A DNA stretch of 54,860 bases from an uncultured Muribaculaceae bacterium (GTDB lineage Bacteria > Bacteroidota > Bacteroidia > Bacteroidales > Muribaculaceae), in contig CALUIB010000019.1 in assembly GCA_944320595.1 (NCBI GenBank), forward strand, positions 1-54,860. The letters run 5' to 3'. The stretch's first letter is position 1; every line of letters begins with the position of its first letter. The notes under the pieces are model-generated. The model searched no databases and had not been told where the DNA came from. It was given only the letters and a program-made list of their open reading frames with translations. This document shows positions 25,532-34,417 of this stretch, piece by piece. A program made the translations under genes and the position numbers.

Positions 25532-26479
25532 TTACTTCTTTATGTCGTACTGGTAGATGATTTCGCCCTTGTAGTTGACGAGGAAGAAACGCATCAGATT
25601 GTCGGCGGTGGAAAGTACCATGAAACCTTCATCGCCGCTGCAAAATTGAGTCCCATCGATTGGCTTTACGTCGCGGGCAAGCGAACCCGACGAGTTGACG
25701 AAGTATTGCACCTTGCTCCCAGCAGCCTGAATGTGCTGGAAGTTGTGAATATGGCCGCAAATGTAGGCATCCACGCCATACTTGTCGAGCAACGGCTGCA
25801 CACGGCGTTGCATGTCGGTACGCTCGCTATCGTTCTTGTCGGTATCGGCATAGATGGGATGATGCCCCATCACCACTTTCCACTTGGCAGTGCTTGCGGC
25901 AAGTGTCGATTCAAGCCATTCAAGCTCGGCTGCAATCGATTGCTTGCCTGCATCGGGATAATCCTCGGTGTCGCGGCGATACTTGTCGATGAGCGGAGCT
26001 GTGTCGATGAACACATAGAGTATCTTTTCATTGCCGTCCTCTACCTCCTTTTCCACGGCATAGTAGCGGCCAGGCATCACCCAGCGGCGGCTCACCTGCC
26101 CATAATCGAGCACGGCCTGCGTGTTGCCGCGGTACTCGTGGTTGCCCAACAATGGATACCAATCGAGCATCAAGTCGGGATGAGAATAAATAAGCTCGAA
26201 GTTTGTCATCCACAGGGGGTCGTTCACGCTTGCCACACCCTCGAAGTGGTGCACGTCGCCGATAGCGGCCACAAATTCCGGGTCAACCACATCGGCCATC
26301 CACCCCATAAGCTCGGCCACCGTCTTCTGCTCGAAATAACCGTTGCGACCCAGGTCGTTGGCAATGTAAATAGAAGTGGAATTAGCCGGAATTTCAGGCT
26401 TTTGGAATTTAACCTGCGCCATCACTGTGCTGCCGGTGAAGGCAAGCACGGCCATCAAAATATATATAAGTCGTTTCAT
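25532..26479 (-). CDS. Secreted calcineurin-like metallophosphoesterase
   Basis: This 315-residue protein has a signal peptide (MKRLIYILMAVLAFTGSTVM, then AQ) and a calcineurin-like domain. Metal-binding motifs appear as IGDVHHFEG (D-x-H), LLGNHEYRG (GNHE), VVMGHHPIYAD (GHH) and CGHIHNFQHI (GHxH). It resembles purple-acid-phosphatase-like enzymes that release phosphate from organic esters, acting in the periplasm or outside. It follows the TonB receptor and beta-helix lipoprotein genes but sits just behind a strong terminator, with no room for a full promoter between. The substrate is unknown. Confidence 0.88.
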   Translation of the reverse strand: MKRLIYILMAVLAFTGSTVMAQVKFQKPEIPANSTSIYIANDLGRNGYFEQKTVAELMGWMADVVDPEFVAAIGDVHHFEGVASVNDPLWMTNFELIYSHPDLMLDWYPLLGNHEYRGNTQAVLDYGQVSRRWVMPGRYYAVEKEVEDGNEKILYVFIDTAPLIDKYRRDTEDYPDAGKQSIAAELEWLESTLAASTAKWKVVMGHHPIYADTDKNDSERTDMQRRVQPLLDKYGVDAYICGHIHNFQHIQAAGSKVQYFVNSSGSLARDVKPIDGTQFCSGDEGFMVLSTADNLMRFFLVNYKGEIIYQYDIKK

Positions 26480-26505
26480 TCTGTAAATGATTGTTTTTTA
26501 GCCAT

Positions 26506-26555
26506 AAAAAAAGGATTGCTCCACCGCCACATCCAAGATATAGATGGAGCAATCC
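26506..26555 (-). terminator. Terminator/attenuator between beta-helix and phosphoesterase genes
   Basis: Perfect 11-bp arms (GGATTGCTCCA at 26513-26523 and TGGAGCAATCC at 26545-26555) are followed on the minus strand by seven T. It lies 20 bp past the lipoprotein stop and only 27 bp before the phosphoesterase start codon. Confidence 0.88.
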
Positions 26556-26574
26556 CAATAATAATTATCAATTA

Positions 26575-27924
26575 TTATTCGCCTTGTCCAAAAGCGCCGA
26601 AGTATTCAGCCGGTGCAGGCGAAGTGAACGTGTTGTTCTCAACTATGCCTGCAAGGCCCTGCATGGTGATACCAGTAGTGGCAAAGTTGGGCGTGAAGTC
26701 GGTGCGTCCGCCAATGAGCGCGGGCGAACCAGCCTGCAAATGGAAGTCCCAAGCGTTGTTCCAAGTGGCGGGAGCACCGGCCTCGTTGGAACCCACGTTG
26801 ATGTTGATGTCGCTCTGTTGAGTGAAGTTGACAAACATCGGGTCGTTGTCGCCAGGCGTTGCACTGCGCTTGTCGTCGGCACCCACCAGTATGCCTTCTG
26901 CATCGTTAGCCTGCATTTGGTCAACACCTTCCTGAGTAGATGCAAAATAGAAGTTTGGCGTGATTACCGAACGACTGTCCTCGGGCAGCTCGGTGTCGTG
27001 CTTCAAGCCCCAGCGGCAGTCATAAACAAGGTTGTTGTAAACCTCGGCATAGATGTTCTCTTCGAGCCAAATAGAACCACCCTTGATGCCTGGACGGCGC
27101 CAACCGTCGTTGACAAGCGTGTTATTGTAGGCAACGATGTGCGTCATCTTGTTCTGCATATCGGTGTTCGACAATTTGAAACCGTTGGTGTTGGCATCAT
27201 AAATGAGGTTGTAGGCAGCATCTACGGTACACTCCGACTTGTAGTTGATGGCATCGCCGCCGTCGTAACCGTTGCTGATAAAGCGGTTGTGAGCAACAAT
27301 CGACTCGCCACCAGTGATATAAATCTGGTCCTCGGCATTGTTCATCAGAGTGCAATTAGTAATAATCATGCGTCCGGCAGGGTTGCAGAAATGCACGGCA
27401 GGCACACCTTCGCCAGTCTCCGACTTGAACAGATGGTTGATGAACGACTGTGAATTTTCAGTGGTTTGTGCGCCGCCATATTCTATGGTCACATAGTTCA
27501 AGTACAACTCCGGGCAATTAAAGCCACAGATGATACCGCCCCAGTTGCGCGAGAAACGGTCGCTCTTAGAGCCTTCTTCCACGGTGAAAGTGATGGGATT
27601 TTCGGCCGTACCCATGCAATACATACTACCAAGTGCCACAATTTCGGGCTTAACGGCAGTGTTGCTGGCAACCACAGTCACACCCTCCTCGACATACAAA
27701 GCTTGACCTTCGGGAATAACAAAGTGGTCGGTGAGGACTACCGTCGAGTCCTTGCCCCACACGATGGCCGATGCGGGATAAACGCTATCGTCGCCGCCGG
27801 GAACTACAACACCCGGTTCGTCGCCGCCGGGAACTTCACCCTCGATGGCAGGTTCGTCTTCGCTACAAGCAGCAAGCGACAACAGCGCAACTACTGCAAA
27901 AACACTGTAGAATTTACGTTTCAT
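26575..27924 (-). CDS. Surface lipoprotein with right-handed beta-helix
   Basis: This 449-residue protein has a type II signal peptide with lipobox LSLAAC (Cys20). SEDEP follows, matching the S-(D/E)3 surface-export signal known for Bacteroidetes lipoproteins, so it is probably outward-facing. The mature protein has a Gly/Pro-rich linker (about 27-48) and then repeated short strands of a right-handed parallel beta-helix (such as LYLNYVTIEYGG, RMIITNCTLMNNAEDQIYI, THIVAYNNTLVNDG). The TonB-dependent receptor gene lies 52 bp upstream, as SusC-partner lipoproteins do, but this is not a SusD fold. It may bind or process the ligand that the receptor imports; catalytic residues are not evident. Confidence 0.85.
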   Translation of the reverse strand: MKRKFYSVFAVVALLSLAACSEDEPAIEGEVPGGDEPGVVVPGGDDSVYPASAIVWGKDSTVVLTDHFVIPEGQALYVEEGVTVVASNTAVKPEIVALGSMYCMGTAENPITFTVEEGSKSDRFSRNWGGIICGFNCPELYLNYVTIEYGGAQTTENSQSFINHLFKSETGEGVPAVHFCNPAGRMIITNCTLMNNAEDQIYITGGESIVAHNRFISNGYDGGDAINYKSECTVDAAYNLIYDANTNGFKLSNTDMQNKMTHIVAYNNTLVNDGWRRPGIKGGSIWLEENIYAEVYNNLVYDCRWGLKHDTELPEDSRSVITPNFYFASTQEGVDQMQANDAEGILVGADDKRSATPGDNDPMFVNFTQQSDININVGSNEAGAPATWNNAWDFHLQAGSPALIGGRTDFTPNFATTGITMQGLAGIVENNTFTSPAPAEYFGAFGQGE

Positions 27925-27976
27925 CTTTATTCTAAATTTAATTTGTGGATTAAAATATTTTTCTTCTCTATTGTCT

Positions 27977-30712
27977 TCATAATTTAAACCTAACTCCCAC
28001 CAGCAGCCCCACTCCGCGGCTGTCGCGGCGTATCAGCGTCTTGCCACTGCCCGGGTCCTGACCGGGAAAACTGTTGTTGTAGTCGTTATGCGTCTTTATA
28101 TATCGTTCCGACTTGGTATTGAGCAAATTCGTTCCCTTGCCGAAGATGGTCACGCCGCACTTGAAGCTTTTCTCCACCGAGGCATCGAGCGTGAACTCGC
28201 CCTTGTCCCAATAATCGGAGTCGAGGTATTGCGATACAATGCCAATTTTCTCGCCCGTGTAGCTGCCGGCCAACTGCACATCCCAGCCATAGCGTGTGTC
28301 CTTGTACATAAGCGTGAGGTTGGCCACATGGGGAGCCTGTCCAAGCAACGGGCGCGACTGCTCCACGTCTTGCCTCACGGTGTTGCCGTCGGCATCCTGG
28401 CTGTAGAGTATCTTCGTAGTTGTTATCTTAGAGTGCGTATAAGTGTAATTGGCCTTTATGCCGAAGTTACGGAAGTATTTTATGATGTCGATTTCCACGC
28501 CGTAATTCGAGGCATTGCCCACATTGTCGGGGCCGTAGCCTATCTGCCGCTGTATAGTGCGGCTCACATATTCGATAGGGTCGGTGAGATGCTTGTAGAA
28601 TATCCCGGCCATGAACTCCTCGCTCGCGCTCGGGTACCATTCCCATCGCAAGTCAACATTGTCGATTTGGGCACGTTTCAGCTCATTGTTACCAAATTCC
28701 AAGTAATCCTCGTTGATAATAGTGTAAGGCACAATCTCGAAGAATCCCGGGCGATTAATCGACTTGAAATAAGATGCTCGCAAGTTCATGTCGTCCTTTG
28801 GAGAATACTTCACGTGCACCGACGGCAGCACATCCCAGTAACGCTGGCTGTTATTCGGGTCGTTGCTTACCGTGGGGTATGTCATCGAGTATGACTGGTC
28901 GGTGTGTTCGGCTCGCACACCGGCAATCACGTGCCACTTGGCACGGCCCAATTTCACCTGGCCATACACGGCTCCTATATTCTCGCTGGCGGTGTAGTTG
29001 AGCGGCCCCACACTACCATGCGGTGTGGTAACCTCCCATTCTATCTGGTCGATTGTATTGAAATCCTCTCCCATTACCGGGCGGCTCGACCCTCCCGGAG
29101 TAAAATTATAAGTGATGTGGGTATTTTCGCGCGACTTGTCGCGGTACATACCGCCCACTTTCACATTCAAGTCGAAACGACCCACCTTGCGGTCGTACTT
29201 CAAGTTCAAGTACCCGGCAATGTCGCGGTCGGAATTATGCTCAAAACGGCGCTGCGCATTGTCGGCAGTCACCACCGACTCATGACTTTGCACCAGATTT
29301 TCAAGGTTGGTGTAAGTGTTGTCGGGGCGGTTATAACGTGCGTCGGCATATTCGGCAGTCCAGTCTATGCCAAACCCGTCGAAAATCAAGTTATTGTGAT
29401 GTCCCGTCAGGGTCGATGCAAATATGCGTTGCTTAGTCTGCCGGGCACGCGTCTCAAGCGTTTGCAGCATATCGCCGTTCTCGGGATCGTAATTAAGCGA
29501 CAGGTTGGTCTCGGCACTTTCGCGCACCTGATTCGAGATGTTGCTGAAGAAGGCATTATACCACTCGATGTCGTTATTCACATTGAATGTATAATCGAGT
29601 TTCAAGTGCAAGCCCGTCTGCAATTGCTGCTCCGAGTAAGTGCGCTCACGCATATCGCTTAGGCGCACCGTAGTCTCGCGCTGGTACATATTGTCGGTGA
29701 AGAACAGGCTGTTCTTGGTGCGGTAGTTATTCTGCAAGCTACCTGCAAAGATGAACCCGAAACGGTTGTCGAAAAGGCGGCTACCCACGGTCAACCCGGC
29801 CACAATGTCGGGCATTGGGTGAAAATAGTCGAGCGTGGTTGTTCCCTTCTTGAAATCGCCGAGCGTAGCCGCATATTCTGTTCCAAAAGCCTCGCGTGGC
29901 GACTCGGTGGTGATATTGCCGTGGTCGAACCCTGTAAACTTATGTTCTATGTTCGACGTGTTGTAGCCCGCAGCCACATTGACATTGAACGTGAAACGCG
30001 ACGGGGCGTTCTTCATCACCATGTTCACCACGCCACCAGTTGCGTCGCCCTCCATGTCGGCGGTCAGCGACTTTGTAACCTCAAGGCGGTCGAGCAGGTC
30101 GCTCGGAAATATGTTAAGTGGCACATAGCGGTTGGCATCGTCGGGGCTGGGGATTTTCACACCATTGACGAGCGTATAATTGTAACGCTTGTCCATGCCG
30201 CGCAGTATGGCATACTGCTGGTTGTCGCTGCTCCCTTTGTCGAGCACCACCCCCGACATCCGTTGCAGCACTCCGGCAACGTCAAGGTCGGGCGAAACTT
30301 CAATACTGTTGGCACTCATTATATTTAATATATTGGCCGAGGTGCGCTCCACCATCCGCGCATTGGCATCACTACGGCGATTGGCACTACCTATCACGGC
30401 CACCTCACCCAGCACGTTGCTCTCGGGCTTCATGGCCACGTCAATGGTAATCTGCCCGTCAACTGCGGCCTCGTAGTCCTGATAGCTCACATAGTGCCAC
30501 ACGAGCGTGGCTGCCTTGCCATTGGGTATATCTATAACGTAAGAACCGTCAAGCCCCGTGGTAGTACCCACGCCGGGCAGCTCCTTGCAAGAGACCACCG
30601 CCCCAACAAGGGTCTCCCCCGTCGCCGCGTCGGTCACTATACCTTCCACCTTATAAGCGTTGGCTGTCGCTATGGTAGCGAGCAAAGCACCTGCTAAAAA
30701 CGTCAATCTCAT
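27977..30712 (-). CDS. TonB-dependent outer-membrane receptor with carboxypeptidase-regulatory-like domain
   Basis: This 911-residue protein starts at MRLTFLAGALLATIATANAY, which gives a clean signal peptide; the frame extends upstream to 30784 without one. Domains in order: carboxypeptidase-regulatory-like fold (about 22-105), TonB plug with RMSGVVLDKGSSDNQQYAIL and RLEVTKSLTADMEGDATGG (about 140-260), and a beta-barrel to the C-terminus. Such receptors import large or scarce ligands using TonB energy. It is the first gene of a locus with a beta-helix surface lipoprotein and a secreted phosphoesterase, suggesting uptake of a phosphorylated or otherwise processed ligand (inference). It is not a typical SusC, since no SusD is present. 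Confidence 0.92.
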   Translation of the reverse strand: MRLTFLAGALLATIATANAYKVEGIVTDAATGETLVGAVVSCKELPGVGTTTGLDGSYVIDIPNGKAATLVWHYVSYQDYEAAVDGQITIDVAMKPESNVLGEVAVIGSANRRSDANARMVERTSANILNIMSANSIEVSPDLDVAGVLQRMSGVVLDKGSSDNQQYAILRGMDKRYNYTLVNGVKIPSPDDANRYVPLNIFPSDLLDRLEVTKSLTADMEGDATGGVVNMVMKNAPSRFTFNVNVAAGYNTSNIEHKFTGFDHGNITTESPREAFGTEYAATLGDFKKGTTTLDYFHPMPDIVAGLTVGSRLFDNRFGFIFAGSLQNNYRTKNSLFFTDNMYQRETTVRLSDMRERTYSEQQLQTGLHLKLDYTFNVNNDIEWYNAFFSNISNQVRESAETNLSLNYDPENGDMLQTLETRARQTKQRIFASTLTGHHNNLIFDGFGIDWTAEYADARYNRPDNTYTNLENLVQSHESVVTADNAQRRFEHNSDRDIAGYLNLKYDRKVGRFDLNVKVGGMYRDKSRENTHITYNFTPGGSSRPVMGEDFNTIDQIEWEVTTPHGSVGPLNYTASENIGAVYGQVKLGRAKWHVIAGVRAEHTDQSYSMTYPTVSNDPNNSQRYWDVLPSVHVKYSPKDDMNLRASYFKSINRPGFFEIVPYTIINEDYLEFGNNELKRAQIDNVDLRWEWYPSASEEFMAGIFYKHLTDPIEYVSRTIQRQIGYGPDNVGNASNYGVEIDIIKYFRNFGIKANYTYTHSKITTTKILYSQDADGNTVRQDVEQSRPLLGQAPHVANLTLMYKDTRYGWDVQLAGSYTGEKIGIVSQYLDSDYWDKGEFTLDASVEKSFKCGVTIFGKGTNLLNTKSERYIKTHNDYNNSFPGQDPGSGKTLIRRDSRGVGLLVGVRFKL

Positions 30713-30746
30713 ACTGTGTCGTAACTGTATTCTGTAAATTTCGCTG

Positions 30747-30754
30747 CAAAAGTA
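30747..30754 (-). promoter_or_regulatory. Probable -7 promoter box of the TonB receptor operon
   Basis: On the minus strand this reads TACTTTTG, 34 bp before the receptor start. No TTG lies at the standard spacing, which would fit a regulated promoter. Confidence 0.45.
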
Positions 30755-30851
30755 GAGGGGCGAAATAACAACAGTTTTACACAAGTATTACAATTTCATA
30801 ACAACTTCTGCACTATACATTAATATAACGAGACGCAAAAATTTTGCACCT

Positions 30852-32174
30852 CTACACAGCAGGCAGGCTCATGCCATTTAGCTTGCGGTACAGGTCGAGG
30901 GCATACACGTCGGTCATGCCGCTTATGTGGTCGATGACGGCCTGTATCTTCTCGAAAAGCGTTGGCGCATACACATCGTATTGCTGCGGGAACTTGCTAA
31001 GCAACAGCTGCGAATACATCCTGTCGGGGTACAATACTGCCTCGGTGAGCTTGCGCAGCAGCTCGGTGATGATTTGGTGCCCGGCAAGGTCGATGTCAAC
31101 CACGTCGCTGGCACGGTAAATCTTGGCGTAAGCCGTGTCGCTGCATCGCTGGTATGCCTGCCGCGAGCGAGTCGAAAGGTGGTCGATTAGGCACCCTTGG
31201 AATGTTCCACGCAGCATCTCCTCCTCGTGTTCCACGAATATGTTGCAGCACTCGTTCACCAGCACGCCTATGATGCACGAACGCAGATACACGATTTTCT
31301 CGTTCTTGTCGTCAACGTGCGACATCACTTGCTCGATGTGCGCCTTGCGTTCGCCGTCGAAAAATCCGAGCAGCAGGTCAATCACATCACGGGTGTTTAG
31401 TATCTTCAGCTTGTGGGCATCTTCTATGTCCATTATCTGGTAGCATATATCGTCGGCGGCCTCCATTAAGTACACAAGCGGATGGCGGCAATAACGCTCC
31501 TCCTCTATCTTTATAAGCCCCACTTCGTCGGCCACCCGTTCAAACAGCTCCTTTTCGGTGGTGAAGAAACCGAATTTCCCCTTCTCGCCGCACTTCGACG
31601 ATGAGAACGGGTACTTGACTATCGACGCAAGCATCGAGTAGGTCATGGCAAAGCCTCCAGGGCGGCGACCCTTGAACTGGTGCGCAAGCAGGCGGAAGGA
31701 ATTGGCGTTCCCCTCGAAGTGTATCAAGTCATCCCACTGCTGCGGGGTGAGGTGTTCCTTGAACTTCAACCCGTCGCCCTCGCTGAAAAACGAGCCTATC
31801 GACTTCTCGCCCGAGTGACCGAACGGCGGGTTGCCAAGGTCGTGCGCAAGGCAGGCTGCGGCAACTATCTCCTCTATGTTGTGGAACTTCTTCACCCACG
31901 GCTCGCCAGCATACTTCTCGCGCAGCCGCCGCGCCACCTCGCTCGCAAGCGACTTGCCCACACTCGACACTTCAAGGCTGTGTGTAAGGCGGTTATGCAC
32001 GAAGATGCTCCCCGGCAACGGGAACACCTGCGTCTTGTTCTGCAAGCGGCGGAACGGCGAGGAGAACACCAGCCGGTCGTAGTCGCGCTGGAAGTCGCTG
32101 CGTATCGTCTCCTTGTTGTCCTTGTAATGCTCAAGCCCGAGCCGCTTGCCGCATATCAAGCGGTCCCATTCCAT
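30852..32174 (-). CDS. dgt: Deoxyguanosinetriphosphate triphosphohydrolase (dGTPase)
   Basis: This protein of about 440 residues is an HD-domain phosphohydrolase that splits dGTP, and sometimes other dNTPs, to nucleoside and triphosphate. The HD signature is HDLGNPPFGHSGEK, with the preceding metal His in NRLTHSLEVS. The substrate-site block FQRDYDRLVFSSPFRRLQNKTQ is typical. I chose MEWDRLICGKRLGLEHY (32174) because it aligns with family N-termini. Starts at 32198 or 32204 would overlap the upstream deacetylase gene and imply translational coupling. Confidence 0.92.
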   Translation of the reverse strand: MEWDRLICGKRLGLEHYKDNKETIRSDFQRDYDRLVFSSPFRRLQNKTQVFPLPGSIFVHNRLTHSLEVSSVGKSLASEVARRLREKYAGEPWVKKFHNIEEIVAAACLAHDLGNPPFGHSGEKSIGSFFSEGDGLKFKEHLTPQQWDDLIHFEGNANSFRLLAHQFKGRRPGGFAMTYSMLASIVKYPFSSSKCGEKGKFGFFTTEKELFERVADEVGLIKIEEERYCRHPLVYLMEAADDICYQIMDIEDAHKLKILNTRDVIDLLLGFFDGERKAHIEQVMSHVDDKNEKIVYLRSCIIGVLVNECCNIFVEHEEEMLRGTFQGCLIDHLSTRSRQAYQRCSDTAYAKIYRASDVVDIDLAGHQIITELLRKLTEAVLYPDRMYSQLLLSKFPQQYDVYAPTLFEKIQAVIDHISGMTDVYALDLYRKLNGMSLPAV

Positions 32175-32187
32175 TCGGCGGCCTGCG

Positions 32188-32877
32188 TTACTTGTCATAT
32201 ACATTATTGTAAGTGATTTTCGCATTCGCCACCGGCGTCACACCCTTCAGCTTGAAAAGCTGGCTCACGGTCACAAGTTTGTAGCCCTTTTCCTTCAATC
32301 CCGGAATGATGGTTTTCAATGCCTCGGCAGTGGCATCATTCCCCTCGAAGTCGTGCAGCAATATTATGTCGCCATCCTTCACCCGTGCCAGCACCTCGCG
32401 GCTACGGTCGGCAGCCGTCACCTGTGGGTTCCAGTCCTCCACGTTGAAACCGCCGATAAACGTCAGGCCGATGGTTTCATACATCAAGTCGTTGATGTCC
32501 AAATAAGGTGCACGGAAGAATTGCGGCATACGCCCCGACACCTGCCTTATTACATGGGAAGTGAAATTCACCTCCATGCGCATCTTGTCGGCAGTCATTT
32601 CGCTCATGTGCGAGTGCGAGCGCGAGTGGTTTTCAAGTTCGCACCCCTGCGCCACGGCACGTTTCATCACCTCGCGCGTGGTAGCATCTATATCCTTTCC
32701 GCACAAGAAGAATGTGGCCACTGCATCATTCTCCTTCAGCACGTCAAGCACTTTCACGGTAGTGGTGGCATTAGGCCCGTCGTCAAACGTCAAGGCCACT
32801 AACTTCTCCTCGTCGGCAGCCCGCATCGGTGTCATGCAAGCCAAAACGGCAACCAGCATCAGCAAGAACTTTTTCAT
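32188..32877 (-). CDS. Secreted polysaccharide deacetylase (NodB/CE4)
   Basis: This 229-residue protein has a signal peptide (MKKFLLMLVAVLACMTPMRA). NodB motifs are present: VALTFDDGPN (catalytic and metal Asp), NHSRSHSH (metal His pair), FFRAPYLD, and a late ILLHDFEG. CE4 enzymes remove N-acetyl groups from peptidoglycan or other amino-sugar polymers in the periplasm. It is followed closely by dgt, which may overlap it. A TATATTCG element on the minus strand at 32907-32914 could be its -7 box. Confidence 0.92.
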   Translation of the reverse strand: MKKFLLMLVAVLACMTPMRAADEEKLVALTFDDGPNATTTVKVLDVLKENDAVATFFLCGKDIDATTREVMKRAVAQGCELENHSRSHSHMSEMTADKMRMEVNFTSHVIRQVSGRMPQFFRAPYLDINDLMYETIGLTFIGGFNVEDWNPQVTAADRSREVLARVKDGDIILLHDFEGNDATAEALKTIIPGLKEKGYKLVTVSQLFKLKGVTPVANAKITYNNVYDK

Positions 32878-32997
32878 AACAATATAGAAATTTTATAACC
32901 TACCGGCGAATATACGAAAAATTCCTGGATTTTCACACGCCAGCCCACCGTCCTCCTATTTTTTGTGGTTTAACGCAATTTAAGTGCGGCTCACTAT

Positions 32998-33016
32998 GAA
33001 TTATACGGCATAATTC
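32998..33016. promoter_or_regulatory. Operator-like inverted repeat upstream of the YbjN-protease pair
   Basis: GAATTAT-ACGGC-ATAATTC has perfect 7-bp arms and ends one base before a -7-like TACCTTAG (33018-33025). Position and symmetry suggest a repressor or activator site. Confidence 0.4.
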
Positions 33017-33062
33017 GTACCTTAGGAGCAGATTTTTAATTACCATTAACACACCGACCATA

Positions 33063-34406
33063 ATGAAAAATACACTGCCTTTCATTGTTCCCGTGGAACA
33101 TACCAAGCGGCAACAAGTCCACAGGGAAATATACGAACAGAGCGTGGAACTCTATGACGAGAAAAAATACATCGAGGCATTCCACCGCCTGCTCGACTAC
33201 CTTGGCGAAGACCTGCGCACACGCTGCGGCAACGAGCAGGGCACAGAATTCCATATTCCGCATGGCTCGATAGTGGTGAACATATACATCGCAGACGAGG
33301 AATTGCGCATCGAAGCCGACTTCCTGCAGCTCCCCGAAAAAGGCCGGGTGGCAATGCTGCGGCAAGTGGCCGACCTCAACATCAACCGCCTGCTGCTGGC
33401 CGGATTCGTCAAGCAGGGCGACAGCCTGAAGATGCGCTACGTATGCCCGTTGGCCCAAAGCCATCCACACAAGATATATGGCGTACTACAAAACATCTGC
33501 TACGTGGGCGACCGCTACGACGACGAATTTTGCACCAAATTCGGCGCCACACGCTGCTACGAGCCGCAAATCACGCCATACCCTGCCGAGACCGTCGCTG
33601 GCGTGCATGACGGGCTACAAGCCTTGGGCCGTGCCACGCTCGACGCACTTGCCGAATACAACTCGATGCGGGCATACGGCTACTCGTGGAACGTGCTCGA
33701 CACCACCCTCTACCAAATTGCATACTTCGCCAACCCACAAGGGCAATTCTGCAACGACCTTGAAAAGGCTATCAACGACATGGATGCCGACCTGCCGGTG
33801 GAGGAACTCGTATCGAAAGGCACCGACTACCTGAAGAAATTGCTCGCCACGCCGCGCGAGAAATTGGCCGAAGACCTGTACTTCGTTGACAAATTGGTGT
33901 CGAACCGCCGCAGCGCGTCGTTGCAGAACCTGCAAGAAGTGTTCAAGAGCGTGTATGAGGAGGCCACAGCCGCCATGCAGCAAGACGACTACGAACGTGC
34001 CGCAGTGAGAATGCTGTACATCTTCTACGAGGCATATTACTACAACGATATGCCATCCGACGTAAGCACCATAATCAGCCAGGCACTGAAAGCCGCAGGC
34101 AACCTGCCCGTGGAGCAAGCCTGCGAACCGCTCTACGAGGCTCTTGATAATATAATGGAAGGCGACCTCACCGCAGCAGCCACCGCCACACTGCAAGAAA
34201 CCGCCCCCGAGGCTGCAAAAATGATGCAGCAAGCCTCCACCGCAGCAGCCGAGATGCAAAAGAAGATGATGGAGCAGATGAGCGGTGCCGACATGGCCGA
34301 ACTGCAACAAAAGATGACCGAGGCAATGGCTCGCGGCGACATGGCCGAATATATGCGCCTTGCAGGCGAGATGCAACAAAAAATGATGAGCAACCTTTTT
34401 AATTAA
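33063..34406 (+). CDS. YbjN-like domain protein with helical C-terminus
   Basis: This 447-residue protein has no signal peptide or membrane segment. Residues about 15-150 follow the YbjN/type III chaperone-like pattern: a helix YDEKKYIEAFHRLLDYL, strands HGSIVVNIYIADEELRIEADFLQ, a helix GRVAMLRQVADLNIN, and strands around LKMRYVCPL. Residues about 170-380 are mostly helical. The last 70 residues are a Met/Gln/Glu/Ala-rich amphipathic tail (with repeats such as AEMQQKMM and ELQQKMTEA) that could self-assemble or form coiled coils. It sits 11 bp before a trypsin-like protease gene whose C-terminus also looks YbjN-like, so the two proteins likely work together. I know of no assigned function. 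Confidence 0.78.
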   Translation: MKNTLPFIVPVEHTKRQQVHREIYEQSVELYDEKKYIEAFHRLLDYLGEDLRTRCGNEQGTEFHIPHGSIVVNIYIADEELRIEADFLQLPEKGRVAMLRQVADLNINRLLLAGFVKQGDSLKMRYVCPLAQSHPHKIYGVLQNICYVGDRYDDEFCTKFGATRCYEPQITPYPAETVAGVHDGLQALGRATLDALAEYNSMRAYGYSWNVLDTTLYQIAYFANPQGQFCNDLEKAINDMDADLPVEELVSKGTDYLKKLLATPREKLAEDLYFVDKLVSNRRSASLQNLQEVFKSVYEEATAAMQQDDYERAAVRMLYIFYEAYYYNDMPSDVSTIISQALKAAGNLPVEQACEPLYEALDNIMEGDLTAAATATLQETAPEAAKMMQQASTAAAEMQKKMMEQMSGADMAELQQKMTEAMARGDMAEYMRLAGEMQQKMMSNLFN

Positions 34407-34417
34407 GAACAACCATA

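Noticed and set aside
25646-26821. 391-codon plus-strand frame over the phosphoesterase and lipoprotein genes
   Set aside because: Antisense to two genes with clear signal peptides and motifs. It spans a terminator and has no recognisable domain.
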